From Ignavibacteriota bacterium (GTDB taxonomy: Bacteria > Bacteroidota > Ignavibacteria > Tepidaquicellales > Tepidaquicellaceae), in assembly GCA_003158365.1 (NCBI GenBank), contig PMIW01000177.1, forward strand, positions 9,354 through 16,537: a stretch of 7,184 nucleotides of DNA, read 5' to 3'. Positions 1 to 6,602 of the stretch are shown in pieces (position 1 is the stretch's first letter; each line of letters starts with the position of its first letter). Under the pieces are notes generated by a model. The model saw only the letters and a list, made by a program, of their open reading frames with translations, was not told the DNA's origin and searched no databases. The translations under genes were made by a program, and so were the position numbers.

Positions 1-800
1 CACAGGTTTTGTTTTCTTCAAGATCTTATAATGACTTTTATATAAGACTTGAATACCTGAACAAAGTTTCAGAAATGCGTAAAAAAGATTTTGACAGACT
101 GAAAAGAGAGCTTGCTCTTCTCGAAGAAAAAAGAAAAGTGTCAAAACTCAGCAGGGACGAGTATTTAAGATATTTCAGGGAAAAAAAGGAAGCACAGAAA
201 ACATTGATTGGACAAAAAAAATCTCTCGAAGATAATATAAACTCGCTCAAAGACGAGACAGAAATGATACTGAGGCAAATTGAGAGAAAAAATGTTTATA
301 TAGATAAAATTGAAAGAGATCTTTTTAATTATAACATTTCAACCATTTACAGAATTGACCAGACAATTGATTATAATAACAGATCTTTCTGGGACCTGAA
401 AGGTAGACTTATTTTACCTGTTCACAGCGTAAATATAATCTTCGATTTTGGCAAGTCAACCAATCCCGAATCAAAAACAGTCACATACAATAACGGTATT
501 GATGTTTCTATTTCAAAAGGCTCTGAAGTGAAATGCATAGCTGACGGAAAAGTCGAAGTTATTACTTATCTGCCGTATTTCGGAAATATAATTATCATAA
601 ACCACGAAGGAAATTACAGGAGCATCTATGCAATTATTAAAGATATTTCTGTCCGGTTAAACCAGCAGGTTTATGCAGGCGATATAATTGCAAAAACTTC
701 TGAAAATAATAACGGTCAGTGTTTTCATTTCGAAATCTGGAAAGACAACTCCCCTCTCGATCCAAAACAGTGGATGAGGAGAGGTGCAAATATAAATTAA
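1..800 (+). CDS. EnvC-like murein hydrolase activator with degenerate M23 (LytM) domain, 5'-truncated by window edge
   Basis: This is the C-terminal part of a periplasmic coiled-coil plus LytM-domain protein of the EnvC type, a family that activates cell-wall amidases at division. The frame is open to the window edge (codons CAG GTT precede the TTG at 9), so the real start and any signal peptide lie upstream. Counting from the codon at 9, residues 15-105 are charged and heptad-rich, suggesting a coiled coil. Residues 130-255 form the M23 fold, including GSEVKCIADGKV, an FGNIIIINHEG strand pair, and an FEIWKDNSPLDPKQWM ending close to the EnvC family's 'YFEIRRQG..VNPQPWL'. Catalytic positions are degenerate: HxxxD reads N161...D165, the YAH histidine is I209, and HxH reads C238-F-H240. 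It is therefore most likely a non-enzymatic activator. The GT2 gene follows after 7 bp. Family confidence is high; the amidase partner is not visible. Confidence 0.88.
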   Translation, partial: QVLFSSRSYNDFYIRLEYLNKVSEMRKKDFDRLKRELALLEEKRKVSKLSRDEYLRYFREKKEAQKTLIGQKKSLEDNINSLKDETEMILRQIERKNVYIDKIERDLFNYNISTIYRIDQTIDYNNRSFWDLKGRLILPVHSVNIIFDFGKSTNPESKTVTYNNGIDVSISKGSEVKCIADGKVEVITYLPYFGNIIIINHEGNYRSIYAIIKDISVRLNQQVYAGDIIAKTSENNNGQCFHFEIWKDNSPLDPKQWMRRGANIN

Positions 801-807
801 TATTTTT

Positions 808-1461
808 TTGGAAAATAAAGATAAGATAATAATATCCGTAATCCTGACGGTTTACAACCGGAAGGATAAATTAAAAAGAGCGGTCAATTCGGTTTTAAAG
901 CAATCATGTAAAAATTGGGAATTAATTATTGTCGATGATGGCAGCACCGATGGAATCGAAAATATTTTATTCCCCATTCTGAAAAAACATACGAACCTTA
1001 AATATTTAAGACACAGTAACCACGGTACTGCGCTTTCCCTAAATGAGGGAATTGAAATATCAGAAGGAAAATATTTAACTTTTCTTGATTCCGACGATGA
1101 ATATAAAAAAGAACATTTGAAAATAAGACTGGATTTTTTAAATGCCAATAAAAATGCAGACCTGCTTCACAGCAATTGTACGTTCATTGGTAAAGAGGAA
1201 GATATGTATGTTCCTGATGCGAGAAATACAAAAAAATTAATTCATCTGAGCAAATGCATTATAGGCGCTACATTTTTCGGGAAAAAAGAAGTATTTGAGA
1301 AGTTAAACGGATTTAAAAATATTTATTCTTACGATTTCGACTTTTACAACCGCGTAAAAAAGAAATTCAATATTGTTGAACTTAATGCACCTACATATAT
1401 TTATTACCGTGACTCAAAAGACAGTGTTTTGACTAAATTGAAAAAGAAACTTCACAAGTAA
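808..1461 (+). CDS. Family 2 (GT-A) glycosyltransferase
   Basis: This is a small cytoplasmic GT-A fold glycosyltransferase of 217 residues that probably transfers a nucleotide-activated sugar to an envelope polysaccharide or lipid. The opening motif VILTVYNR (11-18), the nucleotide-binding VDDGSTDG (42-49) and the DxD-type LDSDDEY (93-99, metal/UDP binding) are all present. A later NGFKN...YDFDFYNRV segment (167-183) matches the acceptor-side region of the family. The start is inferred as TTG at 808: the frame has a stop at 793-795 and offers only ATT codons besides this TTG before the first motif. No Shine-Dalgarno sequence is properly placed; the AGGAGAGG near 777-784 is too far away, so coupling to the upstream stop at 800 is plausible. 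It lies between the EnvC-like gene and ribD. The donor and acceptor sugars cannot be read from the sequence. No membrane segment is obvious. Confidence 0.88.
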   Translation: MENKDKIIISVILTVYNRKDKLKRAVNSVLKQSCKNWELIIVDDGSTDGIENILFPILKKHTNLKYLRHSNHGTALSLNEGIEISEGKYLTFLDSDDEYKKEHLKIRLDFLNANKNADLLHSNCTFIGKEEDMYVPDARNTKKLIHLSKCIIGATFFGKKEVFEKLNGFKNIYSYDFDFYNRVKKKFNIVELNAPTYIYYRDSKDSVLTKLKKKLHK

Positions 1462-1462
1462 A

Positions 1463-2494
1463 ATGAAAAGTAATGAATTCTATATAAGTGAATGCATTAA
1501 ACTCGCCAAAAAAGGCGCGGGGTATGTATCTCCGAATCCGCTTGTCGGCTGCATTATAGTAAAAAACGGAAAAATAATAGGCAGGGGTTATCATCAAAAA
1601 TTCGGGGGTCCTCACGCCGAAGTAAATGCAGTTAACGATGCAAAGAAAAAAGAACACAACTTGATAAATTCTACATTGTATACAAATCTTGAGCCCTGTT
1701 CACATCAGGGAAAGACACCTCCCTGCACGGATTTGATTATTAAAGAAAAAATTACCGGAGTAGTTATTGGAACAAAAGATATTAACCCATCTGTAAACGG
1801 CAGAGGTATAAGAATATTAAATAAAGCAGGTATTAAAACCGAACAGGGAATATTGCAAAACGAATGCAGGGAACTAAACAAATTTTTCTTTAAATATTTT
1901 TCCGGAAATCTGCCTTATGTTACATTAAAAATTGCACAAAGTCTCGACGGGAAAATTGCTCTGAAAAACAATAAATCTAAATATATCACAGGCAAAGAAT
2001 CACTTAAATTCGTGCACAAATTAAGAAGCGAATATGATGCGGTTTTAATCGGTAAAAACACTGCACTGCTGGATAATCCCTCGTTGACAGTAAGACTTGT
2101 AAAGGGAAGAAATCCATACAGGATTGTAATCGATAAAAACTCAGGATTGCCCGGTAATTTAAAAATATTTACGGATAAAGATTCCGATAAAACATTAATA
2201 TTTAATTCCCTTACCAATAAAGATATTCCTATAGTAAGTATTCTTAGATCACTGTACAATTTGAATATTTCAAGCGTAATTGTCGAGGGAGGAGCAAATA
2301 TTTTTTCACAGTTTGTTAAGAATAATCTTTTTGATGATATATATTTTGTAATTGCTCCGAAAATAATCGGTGAAGGTATCAGTGCTTTCAGAGATTTTAA
2401 TATTACTACTTTATCAAAAGCAAAAAAACTATTTTTGAATAATTCTTTTTTATCCGGAGAGGACTTGATTCTTCATTATAAAAAAGAAAAATAG
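1463..2494 (+). CDS. ribD: Bifunctional riboflavin biosynthesis protein RibD (pyrimidine deaminase / reductase)
   Basis: RibD catalyses two successive cytoplasmic steps after GTP cyclohydrolase II: zinc-dependent deamination of the diaminopyrimidine intermediate, then NADPH-dependent reduction of its ribosyl side chain. The N-terminal deaminase domain (about 1-145) carries the zinc and catalytic motif HAE (H51, E53) and PCSHQGKTPPC (C79, C88), plus the family's TKDINPSVNGRG segment. The C-terminal reductase domain (about 150-343) starts with LKIAQSLDGKIA (155-166), continues through DAVLIGKNT and LLDNPSLTVR, and has the late VIVEGGAN glycine motif (272-279). Domain order and the 343-residue length are normal for bacterial RibD. 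The ATG at 1463 follows the GT2 stop by one base, suggesting translational coupling; no strong ribosome binding site is seen. ribE lies 48 bp downstream. No FMN riboswitch is visible upstream. Confidence 0.97.
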   Translation: MKSNEFYISECIKLAKKGAGYVSPNPLVGCIIVKNGKIIGRGYHQKFGGPHAEVNAVNDAKKKEHNLINSTLYTNLEPCSHQGKTPPCTDLIIKEKITGVVIGTKDINPSVNGRGIRILNKAGIKTEQGILQNECRELNKFFFKYFSGNLPYVTLKIAQSLDGKIALKNNKSKYITGKESLKFVHKLRSEYDAVLIGKNTALLDNPSLTVRLVKGRNPYRIVIDKNSGLPGNLKIFTDKDSDKTLIFNSLTNKDIPIVSILRSLYNLNISSVIVEGGANIFSQFVKNNLFDDIYFVIAPKIIGEGISAFRDFNITTLSKAKKLFLNNSFLSGEDLILHYKKEK

Positions 2495-2542
2495 AAAATC
2501 AGATTTTTCATTTAACATTTATAATTTAAAACTGGAAAGAGC

Positions 2543-3175
2543 ATGTTTACTGGAATTGTAACCGATATGGGTAAAATAGCCGCCAATAAGCCCAAAGGCG
2601 ACAGCATTAAATTTCTTGTCGAACCGACTATCAGGCAGTATTTAAATGATATTAAAACAGGCGACAGCATGTCAATAAACGGTGCCTGCATGACGGTAGA
2701 AGCTAAGAAAGGTAATAAATTCGAATTCACAACTATAAACGAATCCCTGAGCAAGACAAATCTTGGCGATTTGAAAACCGGCAGTTATGTAAATCTAGAG
2801 AAACCTATGAAACTAAATTCCAAGATCGACGGGCATATAGTGCAGGGTCACGTTGATACAACAGGCGTAGTAAAAAAAATTAACAGGCTGAAAGACAGCT
2901 GGGAATATTTCATCGAATTTTCATCGCGGTTCAGAGATAATATTATATATGTGGGTTCGATTTCTATTAATGGTGTCAGTTTAACCGTTGCTGAAATTGT
3001 AAAGGAAAATAAAAAATCGGTTCTCGTAAAAGTCGCTATCATTCCGCATACATACGATGTAACTAATTTCAAATATTTTAAAATAAACGACCGTGTTAAT
3101 ATTGAATTCGATATGATGGGAAAATACGTTATGAGGAAACTGGAAGGACTTAAACCAAAAAAATTTAAGAAATAA
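2543..3175 (+). CDS. ribE: Riboflavin synthase, alpha chain
   Basis: Riboflavin synthase catalyses the dismutation of two 6,7-dimethyl-8-ribityllumazine molecules to riboflavin, the last step of the pathway. The protein has 210 residues, normal for the family, and is two tandem lumazine-binding barrels. The N-terminal barrel opens with the diagnostic MFTGIV and contains DSMSINGACMTV (41-52), in which S42 and C49 align with conserved family residues. The second barrel opens with HIVQGHVDTTGVV (98-110) and repeats SINGVSLTV (141-149), followed by IPHTYDVTNF and VNIEFDMMGKYVMR (D190 matches the conserved aspartate). The start is fixed by MFTG, with a weak purine-rich site GGAAAG at 2534-2539. 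Its stop region overlaps the convergent GT9 gene by 11 bp. The gene is also called ribC in some genera. Confidence 0.97.
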   Translation: MFTGIVTDMGKIAANKPKGDSIKFLVEPTIRQYLNDIKTGDSMSINGACMTVEAKKGNKFEFTTINESLSKTNLGDLKTGSYVNLEKPMKLNSKIDGHIVQGHVDTTGVVKKINRLKDSWEYFIEFSSRFRDNIIYVGSISINGVSLTVAEIVKENKKSVLVKVAIIPHTYDVTNFKYFKINDRVNIEFDMMGKYVMRKLEGLKPKKFKK

Positions 3176-4217
3176 CCGATTTCATTATTTCCATGGCAAT
3201 ATCCGTTTCTTCAATACTTTTCATGCAAAGGAAAGTTTTTATCGGGCACCTGTTTCCCCCGTGGATACTGCAGGGCCTGCATTTTAAACCGTCCGTCTGG
3301 AATACAACATCATTTTTTCCAATCGGGTAAAATCCGAATTCAGGGATAGTTGCACCGAATAAAGCGATTACTTTTGTACCCATTGCATTAGCAATATGCA
3401 AAGGTGCAGAATCATTTGTCAGAATGACTTTCGAGCGTCTTATCAGTTCAGCTGATTGCAGGAACGTCAGCTTACCAGCAGCATTAAAAACATTTGTATT
3501 TTTGCATAACACTTTTAACATTGCTCCCAATCCTTCGTCATCTTCTCCGCCTACAATCACTATTTTAACATCAAACTCTTTCAGAATATTTATTACTTTC
3601 GCATATTTTTCTTCAGGGTAAGCTTTCGTAATCCACACGGAACCCGGAGCTATAGTTATGAACTTCTCGTCAATACCGATTTTAAATTTTTTAAGTATAT
3701 TATCAACAGTTTCACAATCATCTTCCGAAGGAAACAGTACAGGTACGATTATATCTTCCTTTATAATTCCTATAGGTTTAAGAAGGCTCAGATTCCTGAT
3801 TATTTCGTGAACGTTGCTTTTATATGTAACCTTTGTTTTATACAAAAATGATAAAGCTGAAACATCGAAAGAAATAGTCTGCCCGGCTTTTGAAAAATAT
3901 GAAAGCAGTGTGCTTCTGAGCGACCTGTGAGGTGATATTACCAGGTCAAAGTTCATATCCCTTATGCTTATCATAAATTTATAAAAAGCAAAAATCCCCT
4001 TCTGCGAATTCCTCTTGTCAAATACAATCACTTCATTAACAAAAGGATTATTTTCAAGAATATTTGCTGCACCGGGAATGCAGAGGAATGATACTTTTGC
4101 ATCGGGAAATTTGAATTTGATTTCTTCAAGCAATGGCAGAGTCAAAATCACATCACCTGCAAAAGCAGTCTGTATAATCAGAATATTTTTATAATCAGCA
4201 CTGTTACTTTGGTTCAT
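3165..4217 (-). CDS. Family 9 glycosyltransferase (heptosyltransferase-like, LPS/LOS core)
   Basis: This is a cytoplasmic GT-B enzyme of the ADP-heptose:LPS heptosyltransferase family (GT9), expected to add a core sugar to lipid A-linked oligosaccharide. The N-terminal Rossmann half has NILIIQTAFAGDVILTLP (11-28; D22 is the conserved catalytic-region aspartate). The C-terminal donor-binding half has PGSVWITKAYPEEKYA (191-206, K198), VGGEDDE, the NAAGKLTFLQSAELI segment and TNDSAPLHIANAMGTKVIALFG (267-288, D269). A Cys cluster near the C-terminus (C313, C316, C324, C331) resembles that of many GT9 members. The start is set at the ATG at 4217, giving 350 residues. An in-frame ATG at 4289 would extend the protein through coding sequence of the upstream acyltransferase and add a non-family leader. 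The chosen start overlaps the acyltransferase stop by 14 bp, indicating coupling. The exact sugar is unknown. Confidence 0.93.
   Translation of the reverse strand: MNQSNSADYKNILIIQTAFAGDVILTLPLLEEIKFKFPDAKVSFLCIPGAANILENNPFVNEVIVFDKRNSQKGIFAFYKFMISIRDMNFDLVISPHRSLRSTLLSYFSKAGQTISFDVSALSFLYKTKVTYKSNVHEIIRNLSLLKPIGIIKEDIIVPVLFPSEDDCETVDNILKKFKIGIDEKFITIAPGSVWITKAYPEEKYAKVINILKEFDVKIVIVGGEDDEGLGAMLKVLCKNTNVFNAAGKLTFLQSAELIRRSKVILTNDSAPLHIANAMGTKVIALFGATIPEFGFYPIGKNDVVFQTDGLKCRPCSIHGGNRCPIKTFLCMKSIEETDIAMEIMKSVIS
3169..3191 (-). terminator. Weak AT-rich stem-loop at the tail-to-tail gene junction
   Basis: A 7-bp inverted repeat (GAAATAA at 3169-3175, TTATTTC at 3185-3191, 9-base loop) sits on the shared stop region of ribE and the GT9 gene. 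Read on the minus strand it is followed by a T-rich stretch (TTAAATTTTTTT) just past the GT9 stop codon, as in an intrinsic terminator. On the plus strand no T-run follows. The stem has only one G-C pair, so its stability is doubtful; the terminator role is inference. Confidence 0.2.
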
Positions 4218-5096
4218 TGTCTTTAATATGTTTAAAGCGCCTGTGGAACCACAGCCACTGGGCAGGGTTTGCCCTGATTGCATTTTCAAGCTTCTTGTTA
4301 ATTCTTTCCGTAAGGATTAAAACATTTTCGTCATTATATTCTTTTAAGTCATCATATTTAATCATGTCCATAGTTATATAATATGTATAATTCGGAAGCC
4401 TCTCTGCATACGCAAAGATCAATTCTGTCTTGAATTTCAATGCCATCTTTGCAGGTCCTGAAAAAGTCGCTACCTTATGCCCGAAGAAATTCGCATAAAC
4501 GGAATACAAAGGATGTGCAGACTGGTCAACGAGAAAACAGACTATTTCATTACGCAATATCTTTTTAAAGACATTTCTTAACGACGTATCTGTCGGAATA
4601 ATTTCGTTCCCGCTCAATTCCCTGTAATAATTTAATCTCTCATCCACGTATTTATTTGATTGCGGTTTTGCGAGTATATTCAGTTTTCCCCTGAATATTT
4701 TAGCATATGCAAACGCGGTAATTTCCCAGTTGGAAATATGCCCGCTTATAAAGAAAACTCCGTGACCTTTATGCAATGATTCAACAACAAGATGATGCCG
4801 TTCAAAAGAAACAATAGTATCCAGAAGCTCTTTCCGCATCTTCGGCAGATAAAGTATTTCGAGCAGATTTATGCCAAGATTAATATAGCAGTTTTTAACA
4901 GTCTCTATTTTCCATTTTTCGTCTTTTTCGGGAAAAGCCAGGGTAAGATTATCGAGAGCAATCTGCTTTCTGATAGGAATTAGATAAAAAAAAACAAACC
5001 TAAAAGTTTCCCGCACTTCTGGACCCTTTTAAGCGGCAATCGTCTCACAAAAAACCCAACGAATAAAAACGCAAATAATGTTAATTTATCCTTCAT
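4204..5096 (-). CDS. LpxL/HtrB-family lipid A (Kdo2-lipid IVA) acyltransferase, apparent frameshift at a T9 tract
   Basis: Lysophospholipid acyltransferase-family enzymes of this type acylate the lipid A precursor at the inner membrane. The catalytic HX4E motif is present as GHISNWE, followed by a family-typical DQSAHPLYSVYANFFG segment and the ending NPAQWLWFHRRFKH. The catalytic frame alone is open only to a GTG at 5016 and lacks the usual N-terminus. In another frame, ATG at 5096 encodes MKDKLTLFAFLFVGFFVRRL and then PLKRVQKCGKLLGLFF, a typical N-terminal membrane segment, but ends at a TAA (4982-4980). The frames join at nine Ts (4994-4986 on the coding strand). One added T gives a 297-residue protein, the usual family length, with H120 and E125 as the motif residues. 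The GTG is preceded by AAAAGGG at suitable spacing, so a shorter 270-residue product is possible. The GT9 start overlaps its stop. Family identity is strong; the cause of the frameshift is open. Confidence 0.85.
4986..4994 (-). repeat. T9 homopolymer tract at the frame junction of the acyltransferase gene
   Basis: A run of nine A on the plus strand (nine T on the coding strand) lies exactly where the N-terminal frame of the acyltransferase must change to the catalytic frame. With T9 the ATG frame reads TTT TTT TTT ATC TAA and stops. With T10 (or T7) it reads on into TAT CTA ATT, the catalytic frame. The tract and frame arithmetic are seen directly. Whether it reflects sequencing error, replication slippage or transcriptional slippage cannot be decided from one sequence. 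Confidence 0.9.
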
Positions 5097-5124
5097 AACA
5101 TACAAGAATACAAAATCTTAAATG

Positions 5125-5151
5125 ATAATAAAAGTCTATTTTTTACATCAA
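5125..5151 (-). promoter_or_regulatory. Candidate promoter for the acyltransferase-GT9 pair
   Basis: The 130 bp between the miaB stop and the acyltransferase ATG is the only sizeable intergenic space on the minus strand. It holds a sigma70-like pair read on the minus strand: TTGATG (5151-5146) and TATTAT (5130-5125), with a 15-base spacer that is short of the ideal 17. A start of transcription near 5118 would give a leader of about 22 bases. No clear Bacteroidetes-type TTTG / TAnnTTTG pair at correct spacing was found. This is weak evidence in AT-rich DNA. Confidence 0.2.
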
Positions 5152-5226
5152 ATATTAGCGTCCATCGTTAGATAACTTAAAAAAATATTTTATATTTATT
5201 GACTGTGGATTGCCACTTTACCGGAA

Positions 5227-6588
5227 TTAAATAACTTCCCCGAAAAGCGTTGCTGAGTTGGCTTTCGTGATTTTTACTTTTACGAGGTCGCCGATTTTGT
5301 GTGAGTCTTTTGGTATGATTGTGGATTTGTTGCAATCTGTCCTTCCCATTATAAAATCGGGAGATTTTTTGCTGATTGTTTCAACTAAAATTTCTTTTTC
5401 GGTACCGACTAATTTTTCATTTATATCGTAAGAAATTTTTCTCTGAAGTTCAATTATTTCTTCGAGACGCTTTTGCTTTATTTCTTCCGGGATATCATCG
5501 AGATATTTATATGCCTTTGTATTTTCACGCGGGGAATATGCAAACATATATGCTCCGTCGTACTGAACTTCTTCCATTAAGTCCAGAGTCATCTTCTGGT
5601 CATCATCAGTTTCGGTCGGGAACCCTGCGATTATATCTGTTGAAAGTCCGATGCCCGGCATTATAGCTTTAGCTTTACGAATAATCCCTTTGTAATGCCC
5701 GACGGAATATTCCCTGTTCATCAGTTTTAAAATTCTATCAGAGCCGGACTGAACAGGAAGATGAATGAATTTGCAGATGTTGCTGAACTCTGCCATTGTT
5801 TCAAGAAGCTTATCGGATAAATCGTAAGGATGTGAAGTGACATATCGAATCCTCATATCAGGCACAGCAAGCGCAACGGATTTTAACAAATCCGAAAAAT
5901 CATTTCCGTTATCCCTGTATGAGTTTACATTCTGCCCGAGCAGTGTAATTTCTTTTACATTTGTGCCTGATAAATTTTTTGCTTCATCAATAATACTGCT
6001 CAGCTTTCTGCTTCGCTCCCTGCCTCTCGTGAAAGGTACAACACAAAACGAACAAAATTTATCGCATCCGCGCATCACGGAAATGAATGCAGTTACGCCG
6101 TCTTTCCTGACGGGAGTAATATCATCGTAAGTCTCAACTTTGGAAAGCTTTACTGCAATTCCCTTTTCACCCGTTTCAAAAATGTTTTCTATTAAAAACG
6201 GGAGTTTTCTATATTCATCGGGACCTACAATAAGATCTACTACTTTTTCCTCTTCGAGTAAAACGTTTCTGAGCCGCTCAGCCATGCAGCCGAGTATGCC
6301 TATTATTCTTTCGGGATGATTTTTTTTGTAATGTTTAAGGTGTACTAAGCGGTTTTTGATTTTTTGTTCGGCGTTATCACGAACACTGCAGGTGTTCAAT
6401 AATATTACATCCGATTCTTCTATATCAGCACTTTCATTATATCCGAAATCACTTAACACGCTGAGCACAATCTCCGTATCGGAAAAATTCATCTGGCATC
6501 CGTATGTCTCGATGTAAACTTTCTTGTTATTCCCTGCTTTATTGAATTTGCTTTTTTTCTCTTTTGTATTATCTAATATATCGAACAT
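5227..6588 (-). CDS. miaB: tRNA-2-methylthio-N6-dimethylallyladenosine synthase (MiaB)
   Basis: MiaB is a cytoplasmic radical-SAM methylthiotransferase that converts i6A37 to ms2i6A37 in tRNAs reading UNN codons. All three family domains are present in 453 residues, a normal length. The N-terminal methylthiotransferase domain has the three auxiliary-cluster cysteines: C31 in ETYGCQMN, C67 in LLNTCSVRDN and C101 in GILGCMAERL. The radical-SAM core has the CxxxCxxC motif (C175, C179, C182) in RGCDKFCSFCVVPFTRGRE, followed by HLPVQSGSDRILKLMNREY and DIIAGFPTETDDD. A C-terminal TRAM domain (about the last 60 residues) should bind tRNA. CQMN and CVVPFTRGRERSR favour MiaB over the paralogues MtaB and RimO. 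The ATG at 6588 is preceded by a purine-rich AAAGAAAG directly before it; it starts 14 bp after the dxs stop, suggesting cotranscription. Confidence 0.97.
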   Translation of the reverse strand: MFDILDNTKEKKSKFNKAGNNKKVYIETYGCQMNFSDTEIVLSVLSDFGYNESADIEESDVILLNTCSVRDNAEQKIKNRLVHLKHYKKNHPERIIGILGCMAERLRNVLLEEEKVVDLIVGPDEYRKLPFLIENIFETGEKGIAVKLSKVETYDDITPVRKDGVTAFISVMRGCDKFCSFCVVPFTRGRERSRKLSSIIDEAKNLSGTNVKEITLLGQNVNSYRDNGNDFSDLLKSVALAVPDMRIRYVTSHPYDLSDKLLETMAEFSNICKFIHLPVQSGSDRILKLMNREYSVGHYKGIIRKAKAIMPGIGLSTDIIAGFPTETDDDQKMTLDLMEEVQYDGAYMFAYSPRENTKAYKYLDDIPEEIKQKRLEEIIELQRKISYDINEKLVGTEKEILVETISKKSPDFIMGRTDCNKSTIIPKDSHKIGDLVKVKITKANSATLFGEVI

Positions 6589-6602
6589 CTTTCTTTACCC
6601 GG

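Noticed and set aside
9..11. TTG at 9 as the start of the EnvC-like gene
   Set aside because: The frame is open to the window edge and the sequence at 9 is already mid-protein (FSSRSYNDFYIRLEYL), so the start lies upstream.
1915..2259. 114-codon minus-strand open frame inside ribD, and similar antisense frames elsewhere
   Set aside because: They mirror strongly conserved genes on the other strand, show no recognisable domain and have no upstream signals.
2495..2542. Possible promoter or riboswitch between ribD and ribE
   Set aside because: The 48 bases are AT-rich with no structured element; an FMN riboswitch needs well over 100 bases of conserved structure.
4218..4289. Upstream ATG at 4289 for the GT9 gene, adding 24 residues
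   Set aside because: The extra residues are an out-of-frame reading of the conserved acyltransferase C-terminus and do not resemble any GT9 leader; ATG 4217 fits the family and gives a short coupling overlap.
5183..5197. AT-only palindrome (AAATAT/ATATTT) downstream of miaB as a terminator
   Set aside because: Six A-T pairs with a 3-base loop are expected by chance in such AT-rich DNA and followed by only four Ts; not stable enough to call.
5203..5215. GTGG-attg-CCAC mini-hairpin just after the miaB stop
   Set aside because: Only four base pairs, not extendable and not followed directly by a T-run.
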